Assembly (NCBI RefSeq): GCF_002858765.1
Contig: NZ_PJRP01000007.1
Span: forward strand, 256,745 to 320,744
Origin: Cupriavidus pauculus
Lineage (GTDB): Bacteria; Pseudomonadota; Gammaproteobacteria; Burkholderiales; Burkholderiaceae
Length of the DNA: 64,000 nt
Reading direction: 5' to 3'
Under the pieces are notes generated by a model, which was given only the letters and a program-made list of their open reading frames with translations, did no database searches and was not told the origin of the DNA. The position numbers and the translations under genes were made by a program. Each line of letters opens with the position of its first letter. Positions within the stretch are counted from its first letter, which is position 1. Shown in pieces: positions 35,701 to 44,115 of this stretch.

Positions 35701-36937
35701 ATTCAGCGGCTTCGCAAAAATCGTCCGCGATCTGACCACGCGCAAGCAGCGCGAGGATGCCAATCGGGAGGCGCTCGCCCGGGAACAAGCCGCGCGCGAA
35801 CAGGCGCTGAGTTCGAACCAGTTGAAGGATGAGTTCATCGCCATTCTGTCCCACGAGTTGAAGCACCCACTCAACCTCATTGGCGTGAAGGCTGAGATGC
35901 TGCCGCGATTCCCGGAGGCGCGTCAAATCGCCGCCGTGCGCGACGCGGCCGCGTCTATCAGACAGGCGGTGCGCACGCAGGCGCAAATCATCGATGATCT
36001 GCTCGATTGGTCACGCATCCAGACCGGCAAGCTGGCACTCGACATATCCCGGGTGGATCTGGCTTCCCTGCTCACGACCATCGCCGATACGTGTGAACAC
36101 GACGTGCTCGAGCGAGGACTGGTCCTACAGACGGAATTGCCGACAGAGCCGGCCATTGCGCTGGCTGACCCGATACGTTGCGAACAGATTGTGTGGAATC
36201 TGGTGTCCAACGCACTTAACTTCAGCCGTCCGAACGGGCACATCAGTTTGCGCCTGTCGCATGATGACCGGATGTTGCGTATTGACGTGATTGACGATGG
36301 ACAGGGCATCGACGCAGCAACGCTGCCTTATGTTTTCGATATGTATCGCCAAGGGGCCCGCGATCGAGCCCGGGGTGGCATGGGGATAGGCCTGGCACTT
36401 GTACGCCAACTCGTCGAGATGCACGGCGGCAAGATTACCGCCAAATCGGACGGCCCCGGCCTCGGCACGACGATAACGGTGTGGCTACCTGCAGCAGCAG
36501 ACTCGCGGCAGCCGGCTGGCTACGCTGATCAGGGTCATCCGGGTATCGCCGGTCTGCGGATCTTGCTCGTGGAAGATCAGGGGGAAGCTGCCGCGGCGCT
36601 GGCAGCACTTTTGCAACTGGAGGGCGCCGTCGTCAAGGTCGCTGAAAGCGGTGTTGCCGCCCTTGGGATCTTGCCGGACGAGCCGATTGATGCGGTGGTG
36701 CTGGATATCGGCCTACCGGACATGGATGGGTACGAGTTAATTCGGCGAATCAGAGCCGACCGGAGATGGTCTGACATCCGGGCCATCGCCTTGACAGGCC
36801 GCAACCGCGAAGAAGATGTGCGAGCCGCGACAACCGCCGGATTCGACGCGCACGTTGCGAAACCGCTTGATTTTTCCGAGTTGGTCGTGGCGCTTGGCGA
36901 TTCGACACGTAGTCAAGGCCTGAAACGAACAGGCTGA
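32768..36937 (+). CDS. CheB-CheR-PAS-histidine kinase-receiver hybrid
   Basis: The 1389-residue protein chains a CheB methylesterase (about 25-205; G-A-S-A-G-G and LSGSGSDGAAG), a CheR methyltransferase (about 240-485; VAGCATGEEAYS), a PAS domain (about 555-650), a Glu-rich coiled coil (about 676-757), two more PAS domains (about 760-990), a HisKA/HATPase kinase (H1029 in ILSHELKHPLN; G-M-G-I-G-L-A-L near 1205) and a C-terminal receiver with D1313. It is a cytosolic sensor kinase of the CheB/CheR-PAS type. GAGGAGAC lies seven bases before the ATG at 32768; the open frame to 32393 is an artefact. No chemoreceptor or CheA/W gene is near, so the output is unlikely to be classical chemotaxis. Confidence 0.95.
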   Translation: MSRRTATDEETTGSPATMKSDLPFPVVGIGASAGGVPALQAFFENAPTGMDMAFVIVVHLATEQPSHVDDILQRTTGMPVRQVTGTMPIEKNHIYVIAPGKQLEMSDGCLRVSERVLSEGPAFQIDHFFRTLADAHDRRAIGIVLSGSGSDGAAGLSRVKEAGGITLAQTPDDAEHAEMPQHAIATTRVDIVLPAAEMPQRLLELWSNAQRIELQRLETGEIAHDNARLAGNQPERALSDILMHLRVRTGHDFRLYKRATVLRRIERRMQVNAQRDLVGYRDFLRTSSDEANALLADMLIGVTQFFRDREAFDFLEQEVITPLFAQGPGDGQVRAWVAGCATGEEAYSISLLLSRARDAAISSKSIQVFATDIDEAAIARARTGSYPLSITSDVPAALLQHYFTREGAHYVIAKSVRERILFAAHSLLRDPPFSHLDLISCRNVLIYLERAVQRQILELFHFALRPNGFLFLGTAESADAADDLFAIVDKKRRIYRARVVTHRAKPAAGFQPLRQIEAGASDERTAPQPTLRAPASPVQRNFSYSELHQRALETYSPPSVIIDRDSNVVHLSDNAGRFLRHAGGELSSNIMTLVLADLRLDLRTAIFRALQTGTSVEARRVKWAHDGRVSWINMTVRPFHDKVANAEFLLIVFDEVAGRMTEEDQGETTGQDPVLAQLEQELQHSREQLSTIIEQYETSVEELKASNEELQAINEELRSTSEELESSKEELQSVNEELTTANAEMQARIEDTAKANDDLHNIIASSEIATVFVDKEIRVKRFTPNATAIFNLIDTDLGRSLFHITHSLRYPTLADDVRQSFQTLRLTEREIQSEAGRWYLMRLLPYRTADDHIDGAVITLIDITDRHQAEEAARAGEKRLRLAAQSTKDYAIIIQDQAGSIVSWNAGAERIFGYTEAETIGQDIELIYEPNDRQALVPARERDVAAKEERADDERWYRTREGRRVYCSGVVTPISDASFSGFAKIVRDLTTRKQREDANREALAREQAAREQALSSNQLKDEFIAILSHELKHPLNLIGVKAEMLPRFPEARQIAAVRDAAASIRQAVRTQAQIIDDLLDWSRIQTGKLALDISRVDLASLLTTIADTCEHDVLERGLVLQTELPTEPAIALADPIRCEQIVWNLVSNALNFSRPNGHISLRLSHDDRMLRIDVIDDGQGIDAATLPYVFDMYRQGARDRARGGMGIGLALVRQLVEMHGGKITAKSDGPGLGTTITVWLPAAADSRQPAGYADQGHPGIAGLRILLVEDQGEAAAALAALLQLEGAVVKVAESGVAALGILPDEPIDAVVLDIGLPDMDGYELIRRIRADRRWSDIRAIALTGRNREEDVRAATTAGFDAHVAKPLDFSELVVALGDSTRSQGLKRTG

Positions 36938-37033
36938 CTGTTCTAGCAGAGGTCGGGCCACGTGGCGTGAGCGACGGCTGGCCCGTCTCCGAGCCATTGG
37001 CGCCACGACAGCCCGACGCCCTTCCTACCGGCC

Positions 37034-37273
37034 CTACTCGGTATGTTTTCTACGCAGGCGTTCGATGTTTTCCAGAATGGCGTCGCGATGGAACGTAAAC
37101 TGATTGAGCGTCGCCTGCATCGTTGAGAGCAGCGTCTCGGCTCTCACCCTCTCCCCACTTTTGGCAGCCATCGACGTTACGAGAGCCCGCTGGGATTCAA
37201 TACGGCGCGAGGCTTCGAGAACATGTGCTTCGGCTCGCCCCAACTTCGTGAGTTCTTCGGATAGCGTTAGCAC
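37034..37273 (-). CDS. small helical protein, GTG start
   Basis: The 79-residue protein is nearly all helix (ILENIERLRRKHTE at the end; LTLSEELTKLGRAEAHVLEA at the start), suggesting a coiled coil. The frame extends upstream, but an AAAGGAG box lies five bases before the GTG at 37273, a good start. It lies between and opposite to the hybrid kinase and the second CheB, transcribed toward the kinase gene's end. A role as partner or regulator of either CheB protein is possible, not shown. Confidence 0.65.
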   Translation of the reverse strand: MLTLSEELTKLGRAEAHVLEASRRIESQRALVTSMAAKSGERVRAETLLSTMQATLNQFTFHRDAILENIERLRRKHTE

Positions 37274-37373
37274 ATTACTCCTTTGCCCATCGCTGGCAGC
37301 GACGGAGGATCCAGAAGGGGCGGTCGCCCCGGTCCAGGCTCGATAAATGCCTCTCCGACAAAAGGAGGCCGCT

Positions 37374-38390
37374 ATGGATAACCGAAACATCGTTGTCATC
37401 GCCGCATCTCGTGGCGGCCTTCCAGTTCTCAGAACGCTGGTCGCAAGCATTGCACCCGATGTGCCAGTTGCCCTATGTATTGTGTTTCATATTGGCCGGC
37501 ATCGAAGCATTCTGCCGGAACTGCTGTCACGGTGGGGGCCATTGAAAGCGCGCCACGCGGTACACGGGGAAATACTGGAACTGGGGAGGATCTACGTGGC
37601 GCCGCCAGATCGTCACATGATCCTGCGGGACGGATACCTGTACCTACTTGACACGGCAGCGGAAAATTTTGCACGGCCCGCAGCCGATCCGCTATTCCGC
37701 TCCGCCGCGCGTGAGTATGAGGCGGGAGTCGTCGGTGTCGTGCTAAGTGGCGATCTCGATGATGGCGCAGCAGGATTAGCCGCCATACACGCGCGAGGTG
37801 GATACGGGCTCGTACAGGACCCCGACGATTCAGAAGCCCCGTCCATGCCTCGAAACGCACTTGCTGCAGGAGGTGCGGATGCCGTCGCAAAGGTGGTGGA
37901 TCTCTCACAGTTACTACACGCGGCCGTGCGCGGGGCCAAGCGTCTGCAGGAGACCGAGATGACGACCCGACCAGACCTGGATCGCGAGGCAGAAATCGCT
38001 GAGTGCGGGCTCGTGGCCCCCCAAGACCTCGATGCGATAGGCGAACGCTCGGCACTCACGTGTCCAAGTTGCAACGGGGCCCTTTGGCGGATGAAAGAGG
38101 GACGTCCGTTACGATACCGCTGCCACACGGGACACGCCTTCTCCGCTGTCTCACTTGATGAAGCTGGGGCACAGCATGCAGAAGATGCCATCTGGGGCGC
38201 GATCCGGGCGATACATGAGCGGATGATTTTTGCGCGGGAGCGCCAACAATGGGCGCAGCGCGCGGGCAGTGATAAACAGGCCGCCGTTGAGGACGCACGC
38301 ATCGATGAGATCCAGAAATTGGCGGACATCTTGCGCAACACATTGGGCGTCATTGTTCACGGAGCCGAGCCCGAGAAAGAGATAGCTTAG
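37374..38390 (+). CDS. CheB-type methylesterase with zinc-ribbon tail
   Basis: The 338-residue protein is a CheB catalytic domain without receiver. The triad is visible: S12 (AASRGG), H39 (VFHIGRH) and D130 (LSGDLDDGAAG). Residues from about 230 carry C-P-S-C and C-H-T-G-H, a putative zinc ribbon (TCPSCNGALWRMKEG, then YRCHTGHAFSA), and a helical C-terminus. This form accompanies CheB-CheR hybrids in proteobacteria. It would hydrolyse glutamyl methyl esters, but no receptor is nearby. AAAGGAGG lies just before the ATG at 37374. It is downstream of the hybrid kinase, which also has a CheB domain. Confidence 0.92.
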   Translation: MDNRNIVVIAASRGGLPVLRTLVASIAPDVPVALCIVFHIGRHRSILPELLSRWGPLKARHAVHGEILELGRIYVAPPDRHMILRDGYLYLLDTAAENFARPAADPLFRSAAREYEAGVVGVVLSGDLDDGAAGLAAIHARGGYGLVQDPDDSEAPSMPRNALAAGGADAVAKVVDLSQLLHAAVRGAKRLQETEMTTRPDLDREAEIAECGLVAPQDLDAIGERSALTCPSCNGALWRMKEGRPLRYRCHTGHAFSAVSLDEAGAQHAEDAIWGAIRAIHERMIFARERQQWAQRAGSDKQAAVEDARIDEIQKLADILRNTLGVIVHGAEPEKEIA

Positions 38391-38462
38391 CGGCATCCGT
38401 GCGGCTAAGGGTCACTGCACGCGAAGTGCGACACCAAACGTCACCTTTCCTTGTGGATCATC

Positions 38463-39332
38463 ATGCGAAAACTTACGCCCGCTGGGCAGCAAATCATTGA
38501 CGAAGTCGCCCAACGGCATGGCTTCAGCACAGATGCCGTGATGAATATGCTGGAGTCCGTGATTCGCGGTCATGGCAGCATGGCCCAGTTCGATCATCCC
38601 GATTTTGGTGGCTCCGGCCAGTGGATGCAGGGCGGGATGACCATGGTCTCAGACATGTTCAACCACCGCCTGAAAGGTCAGGTGGATGCGCTCTGTTCCG
38701 AACTTTCCCGCCTGATCGCAAGCGAGCCCGACCTTATCCGCAGCGGCAGTTTCCAGTCACAGAGCCAAGGTACCCGTCAGCAGAACCACTACAGCGGCAG
38801 TGAGCGACCACAGCAGCGCGCGGCTGACGGTGGCGCCTACCAGAAACAGACTGAAGGCGGGCCGGCCGGCCCCGTTAGTCTATTTGTTCCATACCCGTCA
38901 GGCACGTCTGCTGACTGGTGGCCTCCGGGCCTGGGGCGGCCCGAGAGCACAGGCGCGCAGAACGACGTGCGCTATGCCTACTTCGCGCGGCCTCGGCGCC
39001 TCGCGATCGAAGTCAATGGCAAGGTCACGCTTTACGATACGCTCGATCACCAGATCAGCGGATTCTCACAGCAGCAGTCCCGCGGCGCATCTCTCACGTT
39101 CGCGAGCCAGCACGGCCTGGTTGCCGTCGCCAGCCTGCCGGTAGTTCCGGTCACTGGGGATCCGCAGCCTGCGTCGCCGCCAGTGCGCGCGGAATTCTCC
39201 AGTGCTCAGTCGGACGCCGGCGAGACAGACGTCTTCGGCACCATCGAGAAACTCGCCGCATTGCACGCGAAGGGAATACTTAGTGATGAGGAGTTCGCCA
39301 CCAAGAAAGCGGAGTTGCTGGGTCGCTTGTGA
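38463..39332 (+). CDS. SHOCT-domain protein
   Basis: The 289-residue protein starts with a helical segment (LTPAGQQIIDEVAQRHGFST), has a Gln/Ser/Gly-rich linker (about 100-140), then a beta-rich domain (VRYAYFARPRRLAIEVNGKV), and ends in a SHOCT motif (EKLAALHAKGILSDEEFATK, KAELLGRL), a short two-helix module found at protein ends. Function is unknown; it is probably a scaffold that oligomerises through SHOCT. A TTG at 38451 is possible but the ATG at 38463 is preferred. It follows the CheB gene by 72 bases on the same strand. Confidence 0.85.
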   Translation: MRKLTPAGQQIIDEVAQRHGFSTDAVMNMLESVIRGHGSMAQFDHPDFGGSGQWMQGGMTMVSDMFNHRLKGQVDALCSELSRLIASEPDLIRSGSFQSQSQGTRQQNHYSGSERPQQRAADGGAYQKQTEGGPAGPVSLFVPYPSGTSADWWPPGLGRPESTGAQNDVRYAYFARPRRLAIEVNGKVTLYDTLDHQISGFSQQQSRGASLTFASQHGLVAVASLPVVPVTGDPQPASPPVRAEFSSAQSDAGETDVFGTIEKLAALHAKGILSDEEFATKKAELLGRL

Positions 39333-39520
39333 GCGGACGGCGCCGGCAGCGCAAGTCGTAACCCGTGAGAACTTAGCTATGTCGCGTCCAAGACGACAGG
39401 CTAGGCCTTCCGAGCATGTTATGAATTCTCCGAAGCTGGAGTGACACGGAGCTTGCGACCGCGTGCCACCGGCACACCAACGCGTACCTATCGGAGCTTC
39501 CCTATGAGAAATCCTTGGAG

Positions 39521-39754
39521 ATGAAGAACCCATTCATGAGTATGTGGCTCAGCCAGGCCAATCGGGTTGCCAGCGCAATGCGGGGTCGGATGACTGCAGA
39601 AGTCAAACTGCAGGCTTCCGCCGCGATGACAGGAGGCACCAGGCAAATTACTGACTTCTGGACCAATGCCTTGAGCGGCAAGACGCCCGCCGCCAAACGG
39701 CGTGTGAAGAGGGCGTGTGAAGAGGCGAAAGTAAAAGAGATAGTTGGCTGGTAG
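39521..39754 (+). CDS. small basic protein, copy 2, original start frameshifted
   Basis: This 77-residue product (MKNPFMSMWLSQANRVASAM to the end) is a paralogue of 30041-30250. At copy 1 the start reads ATGAAAAATCCCTGGAACAAG; here the matching ATG at 39504, with a GGAG box, reads six codons and then hits a stop (M-R-N-P-W-R) because one base is missing relative to copy 1. The rest of the gene is intact from the internal ATG at 39521, so it may still be made at lower level. The tail is longer and less basic than in copy 1 and runs to a TAG at 39754. Confidence 0.55.
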   Translation: MKNPFMSMWLSQANRVASAMRGRMTAEVKLQASAAMTGGTRQITDFWTNALSGKTPAAKRRVKRACEEAKVKEIVGW

Positions 39755-39940
39755 CCCGCCTGCGAAACAAGCTGCCCGAACAGTGTGTTGATCGACCCGC
39801 ATAGCGTGCGCGTATGCAATACCCTCGACTACGAATTCGCACGCCTCGTCGGAACGCCTACCGGCGCGTTCTCCGCCCGGGCCGCCGAGATCGACTGGTT
39901 GGTGTGGGACTGGCTCGAGCGGCATCCCGACGGCCTGTGA
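39755..39940 (+). pseudogene. GAFSARAAEI-family small protein, copy 2
   Basis: Directly after the preceding stop, in the same frame, the sequence reads VLIDPHSVRVCNTLDYEFAR, then LVGTPTGAFSARAAEIDWLV, then WDWLERHPDGL. It is clearly homologous to 31063-31281. No start with a ribosome-binding site is visible (a GTG near 39791 is possible), so it is either readthrough of the TAG or a remnant. In copy 1 the two families are separated by a hemerythrin gene and another gene; here they touch. Confidence 0.5.
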
Positions 39941-40803
39941 TGATCTAGGGAAAAGGTTTGGAAACACAAACGTGTCGCGTCGAGAATGGCATCACGCGCT
40001 GGCGTACCGTCGAATGTGCGCCGGCACTTGCGCTGCGCAAATGGTTGATTCCTTCATGCCTTTGCGTGCGCAATTGTCCGGAAGGGTTCCGTTTCGAACA
40101 TTTGTCGGTGGCATCGACCAACCATAGACTTCTTTTGTCCCATGGGCTTCTGTTCGCAATCCTGTGATGACGCTCGCGCCGCGCCCTCCATGAGGGGCGG
40201 CGTTTTTTTTGAGCGAATGCAGCCCGAGCGAGGCCAGAGAAAACGTCCCCAGTCGTTCTCTTGCTGAGATTGGCATGTTCCGTACACGGATACCGCATGC
40301 TTGACGTGCCAATGCCTTAGGACGCCGGACGCGCTCCTTGAAACACAGGCGACACCACGGGTTCGGTAAGCGGCGACGTCGGCATCGTCTCACCGTTGTT
40401 GTCACTGTCAGGTCCGCGCCGGGTCCATTCACCAAGCTATCTCTGTTTCAATTGAATCGGCGGGAGACAGCTGCAGCTTCAAATGCTCACGTAGTGCCTC
40501 GACTGCGGCAGCTACCACTATCAGGACGGGACGCGATCTTCGGACTGGATCGGGCGAAGCTGCCCCAGCGGTGCCGTCGGAAATGTCCCAGCGCTGACCG
40601 TCTCACTACTGCTAGGATTTCAACTGTCGGACGCGACCCTGTCGCGGAAAGGGGCTCCCAGCTCTAGCAAAAATCGAGGAGTAATGCGCTGCTGGAAACA
40701 GCACCTTGCTCCTAACTTACTCGAGTGGGATACGGCCAGCAAGTAGTCAACGTTGTACGCGTGAGTGACCACCTTGAGGGCATCTAGTAGTCTGGTTTTC
40801 GCG
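39941..40803. other. intergenic stretch with an orphan terminator
   Basis: No gene with supporting motifs is seen on either strand. A strong terminator at 40177-40210 has no clear gene before it. Confidence 0.4.
40177..40210 (+). terminator. strong rho-independent terminator without a clear gene upstream
   Basis: CGCCGCGCCCTC and GAGGGGCGGCG pair with one extra base on the left arm around a three-base loop, followed by eight T. The nearest plus-strand coding features end more than 230 bases upstream, so a small transcript may end here. Confidence 0.75.
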
Positions 40804-41109
40804 CTACATCGCAATAGCAGTCCCTTGCGCGCTTAGTTGAGATGCGCGCAATCTGACTGCTGTTCGTTCCGATCCGTTCGATATGACAATCCACTCGATC
40901 GATGGGATCTGCGCGCTTTGCCGAAGACAGCCAATGGCGACGAGCTTCTCGACTCGCCAGAGCGGGAAGACTTCCACCACTATGTTCCGTTCGGGATCCC
41001 AGAGGCTAGCGCCGACAATACGCCCATGAATTGGCGATCGACGGATGAGCAGCTTGTGACCTTGCTGTAGCAGCGCGATGATTCTGCGTTGATCGACGGA
41101 GAGGCTCAC
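40804..41109 (-). CDS. hypothetical protein with hairpin-masked ribosome-binding site
   Basis: The 101-residue protein reads VDQRRIIALLQQGHKLLIRR, SPIHGRIVGASLWDPERNIV, then VEVFPLWRVEKLVAIGCL. The pattern is that of a soluble alpha/beta protein with no signal or membrane segment. I recognise no family. The frame extends to 41214, but GGAGAG lies five bases before the GTG at 41109, the better start. That ribosome-binding site is one arm of a perfect 12-base inverted repeat whose loop holds the start codon and whose other arm is in codons 3-6, so translation is probably conditional. Confidence 0.6.
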   Translation of the reverse strand: MSLSVDQRRIIALLQQGHKLLIRRSPIHGRIVGASLWDPERNIVVEVFPLWRVEKLVAIGCLRQSAQIPSIEWIVISNGSERTAVRLRASQLSAQGTAIAM

Positions 41110-41126
41110 TTTCGCTCTCCGTCGAT
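41092..41126 (-). promoter_or_regulatory. translation-control hairpin (12-base perfect stem)
   Basis: In the minus-strand transcript ATCGACGGAGAG pairs perfectly with CTCTCCGTCGAT across an eleven-base loop containing the GTG start codon. The ribosome-binding sequence GGAGAG is fully inside the stem. This is the geometry of an RNA thermometer or protein-controlled translational switch; the trigger is unknown. Confidence 0.6.
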
Positions 41127-41497
41127 TTGCGGAATTCCGAAGCTTCCCGCGGTCAGAAAAATAGACGGCGCCCAAGGTCAAGGGGGCGCCGGGGTAAAGT
41201 TGAGACGGAGTCACATCAGCTCGACGATGACTCCGCCGCCAGGATCCGAAGGCCCGTCCGTCGCCTTAAGGTTCTCCAGTCGCCGGGGGTATCGGGCCCT
41301 CCCGGGCCAAAGCGGCCGTAGATACTGACGGACGTAGCACAGTACCCATGAACGAGGCTCGCTTGCTCAGCCAGCGCCCAATCCTCAAAAATATTTCATT
41401 AGTCCTGATGAAACTTTTCGAGGTCGCCGCGTAGCGATTGTGAACGTACGACCCGTTGGGTAATGTGGAGAGGAGTCAACCTAAGAGGGTGAGCGCG
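41110..41497. other. divergent intergenic region
   Basis: Between the hairpin gene (minus) and the FixJ-like regulator (plus). Promoters for both are expected; no gene is recognised. Confidence 0.4.
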
Positions 41498-42223
41498 ATG
41501 GCCGGAACTGTGATTGTTGTGGACAACGATGAAAGCATACGCAAAGCTTTAGGTCGTTTACTGCAAGCCAAAGGCTTTACATCGAGGACCTTCCGTTCGG
41601 CCGAGGAGTGTCTGCCCGCGTTCGACGCCCTCTGTGGCCCAACTTGCGTGGTAGCCGACCTGATCTTGCCAGGTATTAGTGGTCACGAACTGTTGAAGCT
41701 ACTGCCATCGCATGTGCCCTTCATCATGATCACAGGCTACGCAAACGTAAAACAGACCGTTGAGACGATGCTAGCTGGCGCGATCGACCTTCTCGAAAAG
41801 CCGGTGCCAGAGGACCGACTTGTCATGGCGGTGACCCGCGCGCTAGAGCTGGCGACACAACGCGGTATCGAGCGGAATATCAGGGCAGAGCTTGATGCAA
41901 AGATGCTACGGCTGACCCTTCGCGAACGAGAGGTAATGGCAATGGTCACCACAGGCCTGCGAAATAAGGAAGTTGCCAACTTTCTTGGCATCGTCGAGAA
42001 AACCGTCAAAGTCCATCGCTCCCACATCATGAACAAGCTGGAGATCGGTTCACTTGCCGAACTAGTGCGATGCGCCGACAAGTTGGGGATCACATATACC
42101 CCGCCCGCGACCCGCCGGAAACCAAGCACCGACGCATCCTACGGCTCCTTAGGTAGTGCGACGGGTCAGGTCCGCACTTTGCGCGCCGACGAGCGATCGC
42201 TAGCCATCGACGGATTTTTCTAA
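41498..42223 (+). CDS. FixJ/NarL-type response regulator
   Basis: The 241-residue protein has a receiver domain (1-120; D9-N10-D11 acid pocket, phosphoacceptor D54 in VVADLILPG, K99-type K-P) and a LuxR helix-turn-helix (about 140-200; LTLREREVMAMVTTGLRNKE, then VANFLGIVEKTVKVHRSHIM). It has a disordered 40-residue tail. It acts as a two-component transcription factor. No sensor kinase adjoins, so it is an orphan; the hybrid kinase at 32768 is the only kinase in the window. GAGGGTGAG precedes the ATG at 41498. Confidence 0.93.
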   Translation: MAGTVIVVDNDESIRKALGRLLQAKGFTSRTFRSAEECLPAFDALCGPTCVVADLILPGISGHELLKLLPSHVPFIMITGYANVKQTVETMLAGAIDLLEKPVPEDRLVMAVTRALELATQRGIERNIRAELDAKMLRLTLREREVMAMVTTGLRNKEVANFLGIVEKTVKVHRSHIMNKLEIGSLAELVRCADKLGITYTPPATRRKPSTDASYGSLGSATGQVRTLRADERSLAIDGFF

Positions 42224-42379
42224 GATTGCGTGGGCAACGTTTCCGCGATTCATGAACCCTCAGCGAACACCAAGCTCTCCGTTAGGAATTCCGTGACACC
42301 TATTCCGAAAAATCGTAGATATCCCGACGTCCGCCGGTCCACATATTGCGTCTTTGTTTATTTCTGATGGAGAGCCGCT

Positions 42380-42778
42380 TTGAGGTCAACCAGATCCGAT
42401 CAAGAGTGTGCCGAAATCTTGTACGCTCTGCTTCGTGGTGGAGAGTGCTTCACACGCAGGGAAATCGTCGAAAGAAACTGGCTATCCAACCATGACTTCG
42501 GAAGAGCTCGTAAAGAACTCTCTGAAGCACAAATTCTTAGGAATTTCCATAAATTCGGATATACATTATCGATCCTTGCTTTAGGCGGGCCACCGGAGGA
42601 GTTCTTGCGGAACCAATCCTCCATGGAGAAGCGAGTAGACGAGTTCGAACCACTATTGTCTGCATGGAAAATTGAACCATCGCTTTCCGCTATCGGGACT
42701 AGCAGCCGCGTCAACCGACGATTTTCACGCGATGAGGAGTCTGACGCCAGCGCCCCCCTAGCCGCAGTTGACCTATGA
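42380..42778 (+). CDS. hypothetical protein, TTG start
   Basis: The 132-residue protein has a helical N-terminal half that could be a winged-helix fold (ECAEILYALLRGGECFTRRE, then IVERNWLSNHDFGRARKELS) and a polar C-terminal half. GGAGAG lies seven bases before the TTG at 42380. I recognise no family; a DNA-binding role is a guess from the helix-turn-helix-like first half. Codon use is less GC-biased than its neighbours, consistent with transferred DNA. Confidence 0.5.
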   Translation: MRSTRSDQECAEILYALLRGGECFTRREIVERNWLSNHDFGRARKELSEAQILRNFHKFGYTLSILALGGPPEEFLRNQSSMEKRVDEFEPLLSAWKIEPSLSAIGTSSRVNRRFSRDEESDASAPLAAVDL

Positions 42779-43619
42779 GTGGGGCCACTGTCGTGCCCCC
42801 CACGACCCCTAACTCAAAGCATCCAGGGCAACTGCCCGTCCCACTACCTTTCTCCGTAGGTGCGATGATGGCTAGGATCCAACAAACACCGCCGCATAGA
42901 AAAGAACCGCGGTCCGGGGGAATCGCGGTCCTTGGGCACCGGGTGGCCAGGGCACGGGGAGTGCGCCAGAGGTCCGCCCGACCGCGTCGCCCGAACTTTG
43001 TTTCAGCATATGCGCCGCAGACGTTCCCCGCTATCCGACTGAAGGCTAGGGACCTATGCATGCGTAGAGCGCCGATGTGCGACTTTTCGTTGCGACATCA
43101 GGATTTGCTCAAATGGAAGCCCGCTGCAAGGCAGCCGTGATTTAAGCAAGCCTTGCTCCCGGGGGTCACGTGTCTCAATAGATCTGAGGCGAAACCCATC
43201 GCCAGCAGCGCAGAGAGCCAGGTAATTGCTTGACCACGGAATACCACCATCCGAGAGGGAAATGGGGTGGTCGAGAAGGGTTCCCCTTCGACAGCCCGGA
43301 CGGTCGCACCTGCATCAGCGTCGCCCAGGACGCCAATTCGCCAACCATAGTATGGACATGCCGCTGCAAGGCGATGCGGGGCCAAGCGCCAACCCGCCGG
43401 GCCGCCTGGCGGAACGTGATGCCTGTGTCGCGACTGGGAAACCGTTGTTGACGCACGTGAACTCGAAGGTGATGAGAAGTATCGTTTAGAGGCTCTGGCT
43501 CTCTTGTCGTGTTGATGTCACCGCCTTCCACTTCGATGTGCCAAGCCAATTGGTCGCGGGCACGGATCGCATTGCCACAATGCACCGCCGGCTCACTATC
43601 CATTCCCAACGCGGGAGCG
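42779..43619. other. decayed stretch, no recognised gene
   Basis: Frames of up to 190 codons on the minus strand lack motifs and starts. It leads into the tetR remnant. Confidence 0.35.
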
Positions 43620-44115
43620 TGTGAGGCTTTCGGAGGGTTGCACTCGCTATGCCTTCGACGCAGCAATCGAGGCGCTATTTCAGGAGTGCGTGCAGCGGTA
43701 TTTCGACCTATGCCCAGGTGACAGAACCGCTGTGGGACGCACATGTCGCGCCACGCGAGGCCTTGAATCCGCCCTGCGCAATTCGGCGACGATGCCGTCT
43801 GGATGCGGGCACCCGAAGGGGTGCATGGTGGGCCTGGGCGCTATGAGCGCCCTTCCGAAGAACACGTGGACGTCACCACGCCACTGCCCCGCTCACGCGC
43901 ACGTACACGGGCAGGCCCACTGCGTGTGTGAAGCGAGATGTCGATAACGGCGAAATACGCACGAACACCGATGTCCCCGCATTGGCTTCGGTCTTCGACG
44001 CATTTCTGATGGGCGTATCGACGCTGACGCGCAATGGCATGCGCAATCCGGTGCCGGATGCCGCCATCACGCCGTTGATGTCGGCCTGGGATGCTGCGAA
44101 GTCGGCGAAGGCCTA
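43620..44115 (+). pseudogene. TetR-family regulator remnant, multiple frameshifts
   Basis: Successive plus-strand frames give YAFDAAIEALFQECVQRYFD (end of the TetR helix-turn-helix and helix 4), then VTEPLWDAHVAPREALN, then GHPKGCMVGLGAM (cf. P-R-G-C-x-x-x-x-x-A) and finally DVPALASVFDAFLMGVSTLT, RNGMRNPVP. These are the ordered landmarks of AcrR-type TetR regulators. At least three frame changes separate them and the DNA-binding N-terminus is mostly missing. Confidence 0.65.

Noticed and set aside
43175..43744. 189-codon minus-strand frame
   Set aside because: Overlaps the tetR remnant on the other strand and has no recognisable motif.
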